64,000 nucleotides of DNA from Nonomuraea sp. PA05 (GTDB lineage Bacteria; Actinomycetota; Actinomycetes; Streptosporangiales; Streptosporangiaceae). The first letter of the stretch is position 1, and every line of letters begins with the position of its first letter. The notes beneath the pieces were generated by a model that saw only the letters and a program-made list of their open reading frames with translations, ran no database searches and was not told the origin of the DNA. Where the stretch lies: NCBI RefSeq assembly GCF_008086045.1, contig NZ_VSEY01000009.1, positions 1 through 64,000 on the forward strand, in the 5' to 3' direction. This document shows positions 8,681 to 17,639 of the stretch, one piece after another. The translations under genes were made by a program, and so were the position numbers.

Positions 8681-11317
8681 ATGCCGACAGTGGACGACAG
8701 CCCCGGCGCCTCCGAGGAGGAGGCGGGCCGTGCCCGGCTGCGGGCGCAGGCTTCCGGTCAGGGCCGGGTGTATCAGTCCGCCAGGGACCAGACCATCCAT
8801 CACCACTACCCGCCCGCACCGGACCCCGGCCAGATCGTCGAGGGCGACATCCCGCAACGCCCGCCCGGCTTCCAGCCCCGGGAGCTGCTGCTGCGGCAAC
8901 TCGCCGACCTGCTCGACGACCCGGCCCCGGGTCCCGGCACGCGGGAGACAGACGGCGGGGCGCCGGACCACAACGCGCGGAAGGCAGGCGGCGGGGCGCC
9001 GGACCACGACGCGCGGGAAGCGGGTGACGGGGCGCCGGACCACGACGCGCGGGAAGCGGGTGACGGGGCGCCGGACCACGACGCGCGGGAAGCGGGTGGC
9101 GGAGCGCCGGATCATGGCGAGCGGAAGGCGGGTGGCGGGGCGCCGGATCGTGGCGGGTGGGAGGCGGGTGGCGGGGCGGCGGTGATCTGCGCGGCGACCG
9201 GTACGCCCGGGGTGGGCAAGACCATGCTGGCCGCGTCCTACGCCTGGGCCTGTCAGGCGGCGCGCTGGCCGGTGGTGGCCTGGATCGCCGCCGAGACCAC
9301 CGACCAGATCCTGACCGGCCTGGCCGCTCTGGCCGAGCGGCTGGGTGAACGCCGCTCCGACGAGGACGCCGCCGCGGCCGCCCGCCGTGCCAGGGCGTGG
9401 CTGGCCGCCACCGACCAGCCGGCGCTGCTGGTCTTCGACAACGCCACCGACGTGGCGGCCGTCCGCCGCTGGTGCCCCGCCACCGGCGCGGCCCGGGTGA
9501 TCGTCACCACCCGCAACCGTGCCTTCGCCCGCGCCTACGCACCGCTGGAGGTGGAGGTGTTCACCGCCGGGCAGGCGGAGTCCTTCCTGCGCCGGCGCAC
9601 CGGCCTGATCGACCAGGAGGGCGCCGCCGAGCTGGCCCGCGAGCTCGGGCATCTGCCGCTGGCGCTGGCCCAGGCGGCCGCGGTGATCGTCCGCCTGCGG
9701 TTGAGCTACGCCGGCTACCTGGAGCTGCTGCGCGGCCTTCCCATCGGCGATCACCTGACCGCCCAGCACGGCGACGCCTACCCGGCCGGCACCGCCGAGG
9801 CCGTCATGCTGTCGGTCGCCCAGGCCGAGTCGGCCCTGCCGTTCGCCCGCGAGCTGCTGTCGCTCCTGGCGGTGCTGTCACCCACCGGCGTCCCGCTCGA
9901 GGTGCTGTCCGCGCTGAACGGCGCGGGGAGCATCGAGCCGGTCCGCCTGCGTGAGATGCTGGCCGACCTGGCCGACACCTCGTTGGTCGCCTTCAGCGAG
10001 GACGGCGCCACGGTCCTGACGCACCGCCTCGTCCAGCGCGTGCTGCGCGACCGGGCCGCCCGCCACGGCGACTTCGAAGCCGTCCTGAGCCAGGCCGTCG
10101 CCCTGCTCCACGACTACGCCGACACGCTGCCGGACGGCGCTCGGACCTGGGCGGCCCGCGCCGCGGTCGAGACGCTCATCGACCAGAGCGACGCCCTCCA
10201 CCGGCGAGCTCCCTCCGGCGAGCTCCCCGAGGATCTCCTGACGCTCCGGATCTGGTGTGGCAAGTCCCTGCACGACCTGGCCGAGCTCGGCCGCGCCGTA
10301 CACCTGCTCGAAGCCACCCTCGCCGACTGTGAGCGGGTGCTCGGCCCCGACCACCGCCACACGCTGGCCTGCCGCACCAACCTCGCCTTCGCCTACCGGG
10401 ATGCGGGCGACCTGAAGCGCGCCCTCCCGCTGTACGAGGCGACGACGGCCGACTTTGAGCGGGTGCTGGGCGCCGACCACCCCGAAACTCTGATGAGCCG
10501 CAACAACCTGGCCGGCGCCTACCATGCGGCGGGAGATTGGCAGCGGGCCATCGCGCTGCTCGAGGCCACCCTCGCCGACCTGGACCGGGTGCTCGGCGCC
10601 GACCATCCCGACGCTCTGGCCTCCCGCCACAACCTGGCCATCGGCTACCAGGAGGCAGGCGACCTGCGCCAGGCCGTCCGCCTGCTCAAGGCCGCCATCG
10701 CCGGCCGCGAACACGTACTCGGCTCTGATCACCCCTCGACGCTGTCCTCCCGCACCAGCCTGGCCGCCACCCATCTGGCGGCGGGGAACCCGAGGCGGGC
10801 CATCCGGCTGTTCGAGACCACCGCCCGCGACTACGAGCGGGTGCTGGGCGCCGACCACCCCGACACCCTGACCTGCCGCACCTACCTCGCCAACGCCTAC
10901 CAGGCGGCAGGGCGCCTGGACCAGGCCGTCCCGCTGTTCGAGCGGACGCTGGCCGAGCGCGAGCGCGTGATCGGCCCCGACCACCCCCACACCCTGGCCT
11001 CCCGCACCTACCTCGCCAGCGCCTACCAGGCGGCGGGAGACGCGGATCGGGCCGTCTCGCTGCTCGAAGCCGCGCTCAGCGGCCATGAGCGGGTGCTGGG
11101 CGCCGACCACCCCGACACCCTGACCTGCCGCACCTACCTCGCCGACGCCTACCGGGCGGCGGGAAACCTGGGCCGGGCCGTCGCGCTGTACACCTCCGCC
11201 CTGGCCGCTTGTACGCGAGTGCTGGGAAACGATCACCCCACGACCCGTGTCACCAGGGGGAACCTGGCGGTCACCGCCTCCGAGGCAGCCCTTCGAAGGA
11301 CGCGTGGGCGGAGGTAG
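8681..11317 (+). CDS. NB-ARC ATPase with C-terminal tetratricopeptide array (STAND protein)
   Basis: An 878-residue STAND-type ATPase. The N-terminus (ASGQGRVYQSARDQTIHHHY) resembles the short leader of actinobacterial NB-ARC/TPR proteins. A proline/glycine/Asp-rich linker made of 12-residue repeats follows (residues 91-166). Walker A is GTPGVGKT (174-181) and a Walker-B-like strand is PALLVFDNATD. VIVTTRNRAF and LGHLPLALAQAAAVI match the NB-ARC sensor and GLPL motifs. From about residue 540 there are seven to eight 42-residue kinesin-light-chain-type TPRs with the signature RVLGADHPDTLTCRTYLA. STAND proteins act as switch scaffolds in signalling or defence; no effector domain is visible. ATG 8681 follows CTGGAGGC. 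Confidence 0.88.
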   Translation: MPTVDDSPGASEEEAGRARLRAQASGQGRVYQSARDQTIHHHYPPAPDPGQIVEGDIPQRPPGFQPRELLLRQLADLLDDPAPGPGTRETDGGAPDHNARKAGGGAPDHDAREAGDGAPDHDAREAGDGAPDHDAREAGGGAPDHGERKAGGGAPDRGGWEAGGGAAVICAATGTPGVGKTMLAASYAWACQAARWPVVAWIAAETTDQILTGLAALAERLGERRSDEDAAAAARRARAWLAATDQPALLVFDNATDVAAVRRWCPATGAARVIVTTRNRAFARAYAPLEVEVFTAGQAESFLRRRTGLIDQEGAAELARELGHLPLALAQAAAVIVRLRLSYAGYLELLRGLPIGDHLTAQHGDAYPAGTAEAVMLSVAQAESALPFARELLSLLAVLSPTGVPLEVLSALNGAGSIEPVRLREMLADLADTSLVAFSEDGATVLTHRLVQRVLRDRAARHGDFEAVLSQAVALLHDYADTLPDGARTWAARAAVETLIDQSDALHRRAPSGELPEDLLTLRIWCGKSLHDLAELGRAVHLLEATLADCERVLGPDHRHTLACRTNLAFAYRDAGDLKRALPLYEATTADFERVLGADHPETLMSRNNLAGAYHAAGDWQRAIALLEATLADLDRVLGADHPDALASRHNLAIGYQEAGDLRQAVRLLKAAIAGREHVLGSDHPSTLSSRTSLAATHLAAGNPRRAIRLFETTARDYERVLGADHPDTLTCRTYLANAYQAAGRLDQAVPLFERTLAERERVIGPDHPHTLASRTYLASAYQAAGDADRAVSLLEAALSGHERVLGADHPDTLTCRTYLADAYRAAGNLGRAVALYTSALAACTRVLGNDHPTTRVTRGNLAVTASEAALRRTRGRR
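8951..9178 (+). repeat. In-frame 36-bp tandem repeat (6.3 copies)
   Basis: Units begin at 8951, 8987, 9023, 9059, 9095 and 9131, with a partial unit from 9167. Each encodes a variant of GDGAPDHDAREA. Units three and four are identical at the DNA level, which suggests recent slippage. The array forms a flexible linker between the N-terminus and the ATPase domain of the STAND protein, so copy number could vary between strains. Confidence 0.9.
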
Positions 11318-11370
11318 CCGTTGCGCGCGGGCACGACCGTCTCAGCGTCGCGTGCCGGACGCACACCCGG

Positions 11371-12150
11371 CTAGACCCGCAGCACCTTGGGCCCGGACGC
11401 GCCGTAACGCTGCGCGGACGCCCGGGACAACTGCTTGCCGGTGATCACCCAGGACAGCTCCCCGACGTCGGCGAACTTGGCGAAGCTGGCCACCCCGAAC
11501 CGGGTGTGCTCGCACAGCAGCACGCACTGGCGGGCCGCCTGCATCGCCGCCGTCTTGGCCTGCGCCACCGCCGGGTCCGGGGTCGTCAGCCCGCGGTCGA
11601 TCGACACGCCGTTGGCCCCCATGAACGCCAGGTCGACGTTCAGCTCCGCGAGCATCGCCGTCGCCCATCGGTCGACGGTGCCCATGGTCGCCGGTCGCAG
11701 CCGGCCGCCGACAACGATCACATCGTGATCGGTCTGACGGCCGAGTTCGGCCGCAACGGTCAGGGATCGGGTCACCACGGTCATCCGCTGCAGCCGGCGC
11801 ATCGGCCCGACGAGATCCTCCGGCAGCGCTCCCTCGTCGAGGAACACCGTGCTGACGTCGGCCATCATGGCGACCGCGGCTTCGGCGATGACCAGCCGCT
11901 CCTCGGTCCTGGCCTTGTGCCGGTACGCCACCGGCGTCTCGTAGCGGCCGATGTCGGTGGGGTAGAAAACGCCGTACGACCGGGCGATGAGCCGTTGCGT
12001 CTCCAGCGCCCGCAGGTCCCGGCGGAGCGTCGCGGGCGAGATCGCGAACAGGTCGGCGATCTCGGAGACGACCGCGCGGCCTTCGTTTCTGACATGACTG
12101 AGGATTCGCTGCTGACGATCGAAGGCACGGCCGTGGAACGAGCTTGACAT
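11371..12150 (-). CDS. DeoR-family transcriptional regulator
   Basis: A 259-residue DeoR/GlpR-type repressor. The N-terminal winged helix shows RQQRILSHVRNEGRAVVSEI, then FAISPATLRRDLRALE (recognition helix). The sensor domain has the DeoR-type KARTEERLVIAEAA, TVFLDEGALPEDL and AFMGANGVSIDRGLTTPDP, and ends with VITGKQLS. Members of this family usually bind a phosphorylated sugar or glycerol phosphate. That fits the divergent Ugp-like importer with its glycerophosphodiesterase. The start is uncertain: ATG 12150 gives normal length, while GTG 12162 adds four residues. A clear inverted repeat sits between the two divergent units. Confidence 0.9.
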   Translation of the reverse strand: MSSSFHGRAFDRQQRILSHVRNEGRAVVSEIADLFAISPATLRRDLRALETQRLIARSYGVFYPTDIGRYETPVAYRHKARTEERLVIAEAAVAMMADVSTVFLDEGALPEDLVGPMRRLQRMTVVTRSLTVAAELGRQTDHDVIVVGGRLRPATMGTVDRWATAMLAELNVDLAFMGANGVSIDRGLTTPDPAVAQAKTAAMQAARQCVLLCEHTRFGVASFAKFADVGELSWVITGKQLSRASAQRYGASGPKVLRV

Positions 12151-12171
12151 CCTGTTTTGCACCCTTGCACA

Positions 12172-12201
12172 TGTGATTGAAACGTGCGCGAAATAATCAC
12201 A
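12172..12201. promoter_or_regulatory. Inverted repeat between deoR-type gene and Ugp-like operon
   Basis: TGTGATT-N16-AATCACA, a perfect 7-bp inverted repeat, placed 22 nt before the regulator start and 88 nt before the permease start. Two direct TTGCAC copies (12157-12162 and 12165-12170) lie beside it. It is a good candidate for the DeoR operator controlling both directions. Confidence 0.5.
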
Positions 12202-12288
12202 GATCGGCCACCATCTGACCAGGTTTGAGCACCTGACCGCCAGTAAAGTCTCCAGCGGTTCAACGCCGATGCGGATGGGTGGTAGCCC

Positions 12289-13269
12289 GTGAGCAGTGGG
12301 GCAAGCGATCTCGAGTCGAGATCAGCTCGGCCGGTCAGCGCCCGCCGACCGGCCGATTCCGGGGGAACCACCTCCGGGCAACGATCAGGGGCGGCACGCC
12401 GGCGGCGGCGCGGGTACCTGCTGTTCGCCGCCTTCGCGTTCCCCAACCTGGCGTTGATCGCCGTGTTCTCCTACTGGCCGATCGTCGAGAACGTCTATCT
12501 GAGCTTCACCACCTGGGACTTCATCTCGCCGCAGGCCGAATGGGCCGGCCTGCTCAACTACGCGGCCCTGTTCAGCAGCTGGTCCTTCCCCACCGTGTTG
12601 TTGCGCACGCTGGTGTGGGTGGTCGTCGTCGTGGTCGCGACGCTGGTCCTCGGCCTGGCGCTGGCGCTGCTGTTCTCGCGACGCATCCGGGGCACCACCG
12701 CGGTGCAGACGCTGGCGTTCGCCCCGCACGTGCTGTCGGGGGCGGCGATCGCGACCATCTGGCTGCTGATCTTCGACCCCCATCACGGCCTCAGCCGGCT
12801 GGTGTTCGAAGCGCTCGGCGCGACCTCGCCTGCCTGGACGACCGACGGTTCGTGGGCGCTGTGGGCGTTGATCATCGTCTCCATCTGGAAGGGGCTCGGC
12901 TTCGTCGCGATCGTCTACCTGGTGGGCATCCAGCAGATCCCGGCCGAGGTGCTGGAGGCGGCCCGGCTCGACGGCGCCGGCCGGTGGGCGCAGTTCCGGC
13001 GGGTGGTCTTCCCGCTGCTCTCGCCGACCACGTTCTTCCTGGTGATCACCCAGACGATCTCGGCCTTCCAGGCCTTCGACGTGATCGCCATGATGACCGG
13101 CGGCGGGCCCGCCCGTTCCACCACCACGTTGAGCTGGTTCATCTACGACGAGGCGTTCAGCCGTACCAACGTCGGTGTGTCGAGCGCGGCTTCCATGATC
13201 ATGTTCGTGCTGCTGATGGCGATCACCGTCCTGCAGTTCCGATTCGTCGAGCGGAGGGTCCACTACTGA
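12289..13269 (+). CDS. ABC transporter permease (UgpA type)
   Basis: First gene of a five-gene operon. The 326-residue protein has a basic, disordered N-terminal tail of about 40 residues and then six hydrophobic helices starting YLLFAAFAFPNLALIAVFSY. The EAA loop is VLEAARLDGAGRWAQFRRVV, and MMTGGGPARSTTTLSWFIY is typical of UgpA/LacF permeases. The start is GTG. The stop overlaps the next start by one base (TGATG). A glycerophosphodiesterase in the operon suggests glycerol-3-phosphate or glycerophosphodiester substrates, but sugar import is also possible. Confidence 0.92.
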   Translation: MSSGASDLESRSARPVSARRPADSGGTTSGQRSGAARRRRRGYLLFAAFAFPNLALIAVFSYWPIVENVYLSFTTWDFISPQAEWAGLLNYAALFSSWSFPTVLLRTLVWVVVVVVATLVLGLALALLFSRRIRGTTAVQTLAFAPHVLSGAAIATIWLLIFDPHHGLSRLVFEALGATSPAWTTDGSWALWALIIVSIWKGLGFVAIVYLVGIQQIPAEVLEAARLDGAGRWAQFRRVVFPLLSPTTFFLVITQTISAFQAFDVIAMMTGGGPARSTTTLSWFIYDEAFSRTNVGVSSAASMIMFVLLMAITVLQFRFVERRVHY

Positions 13270-14114
13270 TGACGGTCAAGCCGGCCGCGGTGACACCCGA
13301 GCGTGCGCGCTGGTGGGGCGTGGTCGCCCTGGTGATCACGGCCCTGGTCTTCCTGATCCCGCTCTACCTCTTCGTCAGCACGGCGTTCAAGACCGACGCC
13401 GACATCAACAGCTGGCCGCCGCGGCTGATCCCGGGGTCGCTGACCCTGGAGAACTTCGTCAACGCCTGGACGCTGGCGCCGTTCGGCCAGTTCCTGGTCA
13501 ACTCGGTCGTGGTGGCCGCGATCGGGACGGTGCTCAAGGTCGTGCTGGCGATCTTCACCGCGTACGCGTTCGCGTTCCTCCCCTTCCCGGGCAAGCGCTG
13601 GCTGTTCGTCTTCATGCTCGGCGCGCTGATGGTGCCGGGGCACGTGACCCTGCTGGTCAACTACATCACCATCGGCCAGCTGAACCTGGTCAACACCTAC
13701 GCGGGCCTGATCCTGCCGGGCGTGGCGTCGGCGTTCGGAACGTTCCTGCTGCACCAGTTCTTCCGGTCGCTCCCGTACGAGGTGCTGGAGGCGGCGCAAC
13801 TGGACGGCGCCGGGCACCTGCGGACGATCATCTCGTTCATCGTGCCGATGGCCCGGCCGGCGATCATCACGGTCGGCCTGATCGCCCTGATCGACGAGTG
13901 GAACGGCTTCGTCTGGCCGCTGATCGTCACCAATTCCGTGAACATGCGGACGCTGCCGATCGGGCTGCTCTACCTCAAGGAGAACGACGGCATCAACGAC
14001 TGGGGCGCGCTGATGGCCGGGACGCTGTTCGTCATCCTGCCGGTGGCGATCGTCTTCCTGCTGGCACAGCGCTACATCGTCGCGGGCCTGGCCGGCAGCG
14101 TGGTGCGCCGATGA
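13269..14114 (+). CDS. ABC transporter permease (UgpE type)
   Basis: Partner membrane subunit, 281 residues with six hydrophobic helices (first: VVALVITALVFLIPLYLFVS). The EAA loop reads VLEAAQLDGAGHLRTIISFI, and the protein ends QRYIVAGLAGSVVRR, the usual MalG/UgpE tail. ATG 13269 overlaps the upstream stop (TGATG), so the permeases are translationally coupled. No ATPase gene is present in the operon, as in the other importer of this window. Confidence 0.92.
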   Translation: MTVKPAAVTPERARWWGVVALVITALVFLIPLYLFVSTAFKTDADINSWPPRLIPGSLTLENFVNAWTLAPFGQFLVNSVVVAAIGTVLKVVLAIFTAYAFAFLPFPGKRWLFVFMLGALMVPGHVTLLVNYITIGQLNLVNTYAGLILPGVASAFGTFLLHQFFRSLPYEVLEAAQLDGAGHLRTIISFIVPMARPAIITVGLIALIDEWNGFVWPLIVTNSVNMRTLPIGLLYLKENDGINDWGALMAGTLFVILPVAIVFLLAQRYIVAGLAGSVVRR

Positions 14115-14157
14115 TCACCACGTGCCCGCGCTCCGGTTCGACCAGGGAGGAAGCAGC

Positions 14158-15495
14158 GTGACCGGGACCAGTTTCAGCCGCCGCCGGCTCCTGACCGGCG
14201 CCACCGCCGCCGCGGCCGGCCTGGCGCTGGCCGGCTGCGCCGGCCGCAAGGAGGGCGACTACGCCCAGGTGAGCGGGCAGGTGCCGGCGCGGTTCTCCCG
14301 CCGCGAGCGGGTCGTGCTGTGGAGCGCGTTCACCGCCCACAACGCCACGGTGCTGCAGTCGATCATCGACGGGTTCAACGCCTCGCAGCAGGACGTCTTC
14401 TGCGAGATCCAGCTGTTCCCCGGGTACCCCGCGCTCGACTCGAAGCTGGCCGCCAGCTTCGCCGTGGCGCAGGTCCCCGACCTCGTCACGCTCAGCGACG
14501 TGAACTGGAACCGCTACTTCCTCGCCGAGACGCTGGAACCGCTGACCGGCTACTTCGACGCCGGCTTCGGCCCCGACGCCTTCCATCCGAGGTTCCTGGC
14601 CGAGGGCACCGTCCGCGGCCAGGTCTACTGGCTGCCGTGGGCCCGCTCGACGCCGCTCTTCTACTACAACAAGGAGATCTTCGCCGGCGCCGGGCTGCCC
14701 GACCGGGGGCCGAAGACGTTCACCGAGCTGCGGGAATGGGGAAGCCAGCTGAAGAACTACAAGTACCGCGGCTCGCCGGTCAAAATGCGCGGCTACACCG
14801 GCAAGGACGACTGGTACTTCCAGGGCTCGACCTGGGCCTTCAACGGCGGCTACTCCGACGGCATGACGCCCAGGCTGGACTCCGAGCAGACCGTCGGCGC
14901 CCTGGAGTTCGATCGCGCGTTCATCCACGACGACCGGATGGCGTACCTGTCCGGCGACATCAACGCCGACTTCGTCGCCGGCGTGACGGCGACCATCTGC
15001 AACTCCACCGGTGCGCTCACCTCGCTGCTCAAGGCGGCCAAGTTCGAGTTCGGCGCCGCCTTCCTGCCCGAGCAGGACGCTCCCGGCGTACCGACCGGAG
15101 GCAGCGGGCTCGCGGTCATGCGCAACTCCACGAAGGCGCGCAAACAGGCGACCTGGGAAGTGATCAAGTACCTGGCCGGCAAGGGCGCGCCCGAATGGAG
15201 CCTGAACACCGGCTACCTCCCCGTGACCACCAGCTCGCTCAACTCCTCGGAGATCAAGGAACGCAACGCCGCGACGCCCGCGTACCAGATCGCCCAGGAC
15301 CAGCTCAGCCGCGCCCGCCAGGCGGACGTGATGCGCCGGTACGTCAACGAGACGATCTCCGAGATGCTGATTGTGCTGGAGAAGGTGTACGCCTCCGACG
15401 CCGACCCGTGCGAGGCGCTGCGCGAAGCGGCCCGCAACCTCGACCCGGCCATCCAGCGCGTACTGCCGAAGTACCAGCGCCTGGTCGCGTCCTGA
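14158..15495 (+). CDS. ABC transporter substrate-binding lipoprotein (UgpB/MalE type)
   Basis: A 445-residue binding protein. The GTG start follows GGGAGGAAGCAGC. The leader SRRRLLTGATAAAAGLALAG and its lipobox Cys indicate a Tat-exported lipoprotein. The mature part has VVLWSAFTAHNATVLQSIID, QVPDLVTLSDVNWNRYFLAE, and the YWLPWARSTPLFYYNKEIF and SWAFNGG-like (STWAFNGGYSDG) segments that match UgpB-family glycerol-3-phosphate/sugar binding proteins. It is the third gene of the DeoR-linked operon and is followed directly by a glycerophosphodiesterase, which suggests a phosphodiester or glycerol phosphate ligand. Confidence 0.9.
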   Translation: MTGTSFSRRRLLTGATAAAAGLALAGCAGRKEGDYAQVSGQVPARFSRRERVVLWSAFTAHNATVLQSIIDGFNASQQDVFCEIQLFPGYPALDSKLAASFAVAQVPDLVTLSDVNWNRYFLAETLEPLTGYFDAGFGPDAFHPRFLAEGTVRGQVYWLPWARSTPLFYYNKEIFAGAGLPDRGPKTFTELREWGSQLKNYKYRGSPVKMRGYTGKDDWYFQGSTWAFNGGYSDGMTPRLDSEQTVGALEFDRAFIHDDRMAYLSGDINADFVAGVTATICNSTGALTSLLKAAKFEFGAAFLPEQDAPGVPTGGSGLAVMRNSTKARKQATWEVIKYLAGKGAPEWSLNTGYLPVTTSSLNSSEIKERNAATPAYQIAQDQLSRARQADVMRRYVNETISEMLIVLEKVYASDADPCEALREAARNLDPAIQRVLPKYQRLVAS

Positions 15496-15519
15496 CCCCT
15501 TCATTCAGAGAGGAAAATC

Positions 15520-16245
15520 GTGGCATTTGCCATTGTCGGACACCGTGGCGCCATGGCCGAAGCACCCGAGAACACCGTCGCGTCCTACCGCGTGGCGGAA
15601 GAGGTCGGCGTCGACGAGCTGGAGACCGACGTCCGCATCAGCTCTGACGGCCGGCTCTTCATGCTGCACGACGCCACCCTGGACCGGGTCGCGGCCGAGC
15701 CGTCCGGCAAGGACCTGGGCCCGGTCGCGGAGCTGCCCTGGTCGAAGATCAGCTCGGTGGACGTCGGCGCGGGCGAGCGGGTGCCCACGCTGGAGCAGAT
15801 GTACCAGGCCACGACGCGGTTCGTCCAGCTCGAGATCAAGGACCTGGCCGCCATCGACGGCCTGGCCGGCTTCTTCCCCCGCCACCCCGCCTACGCCGGA
15901 CGAACCATCCTGACCGGCTTCTCCGCCGAGGCGATGACCACCGTGGCCGAGAGACTGCCGGACATCCCGCGAGGCATCATCGTGTCCAGATGGACCGACG
16001 CCGAGTCCCACCCGGGCGGCTACCGCAAGCTGATCGAGGAGACCGGCTCCTGCCGCATCCACAGCGGCGGGCAAGGGCTGACCGCCGAGATCGTCCGGCA
16101 ACTGCACGACGAGGGCATCCCCGTGCACGGCTGGCCCACCCGCACCGAGGACGACCTGCGGCACTGGCTCGAACTCGGCGTGGAAGGCACGACCACCGAC
16201 GACCCCCGCACGGTGCGCCGCTGGCTCGCCGGGGCCCGCCGATGA
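15520..16245 (+). CDS. Glycerophosphodiester phosphodiesterase (cytoplasmic, UgpQ-like)
   Basis: Hydrolyses glycerophosphodiesters to sn-glycerol-3-phosphate and an alcohol. The 241-residue TIM-barrel protein has no signal peptide. Active-site motifs are complete: GHRGA (His8, Arg9), PENT (Glu17), the metal ligands in ELETDV (Glu35, Asp37) and LHDATLDR (His50, Asp51). The GTG start follows AGAGAGGAAAATC. Position after the binding protein suggests it processes the imported compound inside the cell, like UgpQ in the enteric ugp operon. Its end overlaps the HAD phosphatase start (ATGA). Confidence 0.93.
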   Translation: MAFAIVGHRGAMAEAPENTVASYRVAEEVGVDELETDVRISSDGRLFMLHDATLDRVAAEPSGKDLGPVAELPWSKISSVDVGAGERVPTLEQMYQATTRFVQLEIKDLAAIDGLAGFFPRHPAYAGRTILTGFSAEAMTTVAERLPDIPRGIIVSRWTDAESHPGGYRKLIEETGSCRIHSGGQGLTAEIVRQLHDEGIPVHGWPTRTEDDLRHWLELGVEGTTTDDPRTVRRWLAGARR

Positions 16246-16922
16246 CGGCGGCCCCCCGCTCCGGACCGCTGGAGGCGGCGCTGTTCGACATGGACGGCAC
16301 ACTGTTCGACAGCGAACCCCTCTGGGACGTCAGCCTCGCCGACCTGGCCGAGACGCTCGGCGGCACGCTCCCGGCCGAGACCCGCCGCCGGGTTGTCGGC
16401 GGGAACCTGCGGGACACCACCCGGATCATCCACGAGGACCTGGGGGTGGAGGCCGACATCGAGGAGTCGGCCGCGTGGCTGCTGGAGCGCACCCGGCAAC
16501 TGTTCGCCCTGGGAGTGCCGTGGCGGCCCGCCGCCCAGGCGGTGGTGGAGTCCGTACGGCGGCAGGGCATCGCCACCGCGCTCGTGACCTCCAGTCACCG
16601 GGCCCTGGTCTCTGAGGTGCTGGCCCAGTTGGAGCCTGGATTGTTCGACGTCGTGGTGTGCGGTGACGAGGTGGCCCGCCCCAAGCCCGATCCTGAGGGC
16701 TATCTGACGGCGGCCGGGCGGTTGGGGGTTGATCCACGCAATTGTGTGGCGCTGGAGGACTCCGCCCGGGGCATCGCGGCGGCGCTGGCGGCGGGGTGCG
16801 TGGTCGTGGCTGTGCCTGAGGATGGGGCGGCGCTGGGCGATGGGCATGGCGCCGTGGTGGTTCCGCTGGAGGCCGTCACCGTTGATCGGCTGAGGTCGCT
16901 GCTGGCCGACCGGGCCGGCTGA
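16242..16922 (+). CDS. HAD-superfamily phosphatase (beta-phosphoglucomutase-like subclass)
   Basis: A 226-residue HAD hydrolase with the nucleophile motif LFDMDGTLFDSE (Asp16, Asp18), motif II near LVTSSHR, and motif III/IV in RPKPDPEGY and CVALEDSARG. The alpha-helical cap between them is the subclass I type. Substrates could include glycerol-3-phosphate or a sugar phosphate made from the imported compound. It is the last gene of the DeoR-linked operon and overlaps the phosphodiesterase gene by 4 nt. Only 17 nt separate it from the convergent RES toxin gene. Confidence 0.9.
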   Translation: MTAAPRSGPLEAALFDMDGTLFDSEPLWDVSLADLAETLGGTLPAETRRRVVGGNLRDTTRIIHEDLGVEADIEESAAWLLERTRQLFALGVPWRPAAQAVVESVRRQGIATALVTSSHRALVSEVLAQLEPGLFDVVVCGDEVARPKPDPEGYLTAAGRLGVDPRNCVALEDSARGIAAALAAGCVVVAVPEDGAALGDGHGAVVVPLEAVTVDRLRSLLADRAG

Positions 16923-16939
16923 ACACGTCCGTCCGCGCC

Positions 16940-17638
16940 TCACTCATTTGCCGCCCAGGCCGCTGCCCGCCGCGGGCGGGTGAGGTGCGCCCGGTAGGGA
17001 GCCAGCCGCTCGTTCACCCAGTCGGCCCCCTCCAGGTCGTCCAGATCCCGCCCGAAGGAGTCAGGCGTCAGTGAGCCGGCCGGGCAGCGGTCACCGAAGA
17101 GCACCACGGACGGTTCCCCGCCCTCCCTCTTCGAGGGCCAGATCAGGCCCTGCGCCCGCGGCTCCTGCTCCCTGATCCAGCTCGCCCACCGCCTGGTCGC
17201 GTGGTAGTCGCGCGGATCGGCGTGGACGAGCCAGCCGTCCTGGGCCACGGCCGCCCAGGCCACGCCGGACAGCAGGTCGACCAGGATCAGGTCCTCGGTG
17301 TTCACCACGACGCTCGCGCGCCGTTCGCGGACGAGGACGCGCGGGATGATGCGGTATCCCCGATCGTTGAAGGGCAGGTCTCGCAGCAGCGTCTCGGCCA
17401 GCGCCGTCTCGGCGGCCAGGCCGGCGTAGTAGCTGGGATAAGGGTCGCGGTCGGTGCCGTCGAAGCGGCCGCCGCCGAAGTTGGCGTCCGTCCTTCTGGG
17501 CTCGCCGGTGCTCTCCCGGGGGTTGAAGTCGGTGGCCTTGTAGCACCTCAGGTGCACCCGCCAGAGCGAGGTCCCCGCCGGCAGCAGGTAGAGCTGCGGG
17601 ATCGCCCTGTAGAGGCGGGGCGGAGCGGTGTTCGGCAT
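16940..17638 (-). CDS. RES-domain toxin (NAD-degrading toxin family)
   Basis: A 232-residue RES-domain protein. Family landmarks are SLWRVH (Arg27), GGGRFDG (Arg58), the PSYYAG strand (Tyr70/71), TALAETL (Glu82) and IWPSKREGG with the conserved Ser169. RES toxins such as MbcT and ParT are related to ADP-ribosyl transferases and consume or use NAD+. The start lies one base after the stop of the MbcA-like gene, the classic antitoxin-toxin order. It is the final gene of the 12-gene leftward run. Toxin activity is inferred from family and partner; it has not been shown for this clade. Confidence 0.82.
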   Translation of the reverse strand: MPNTAPPRLYRAIPQLYLLPAGTSLWRVHLRCYKATDFNPRESTGEPRRTDANFGGGRFDGTDRDPYPSYYAGLAAETALAETLLRDLPFNDRGYRIIPRVLVRERRASVVVNTEDLILVDLLSGVAWAAVAQDGWLVHADPRDYHATRRWASWIREQEPRAQGLIWPSKREGGEPSVVLFGDRCPAGSLTPDSFGRDLDDLEGADWVNERLAPYRAHLTRPRRAAAWAANE

Positions 17639-17639
17639 G

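Noticed and set aside
11318..11370. GC-rich partial hairpin between the convergent STAND and DeoR genes
   Set aside because: Only about six paired bases with mismatches and no U-tract; too weak to call a terminator.
13997..15504. 490-codon leftward frame opposite the UgpB-type binding protein
   Set aside because: A shadow of the rightward gene, which has a lipoprotein leader, family motifs and operon context.
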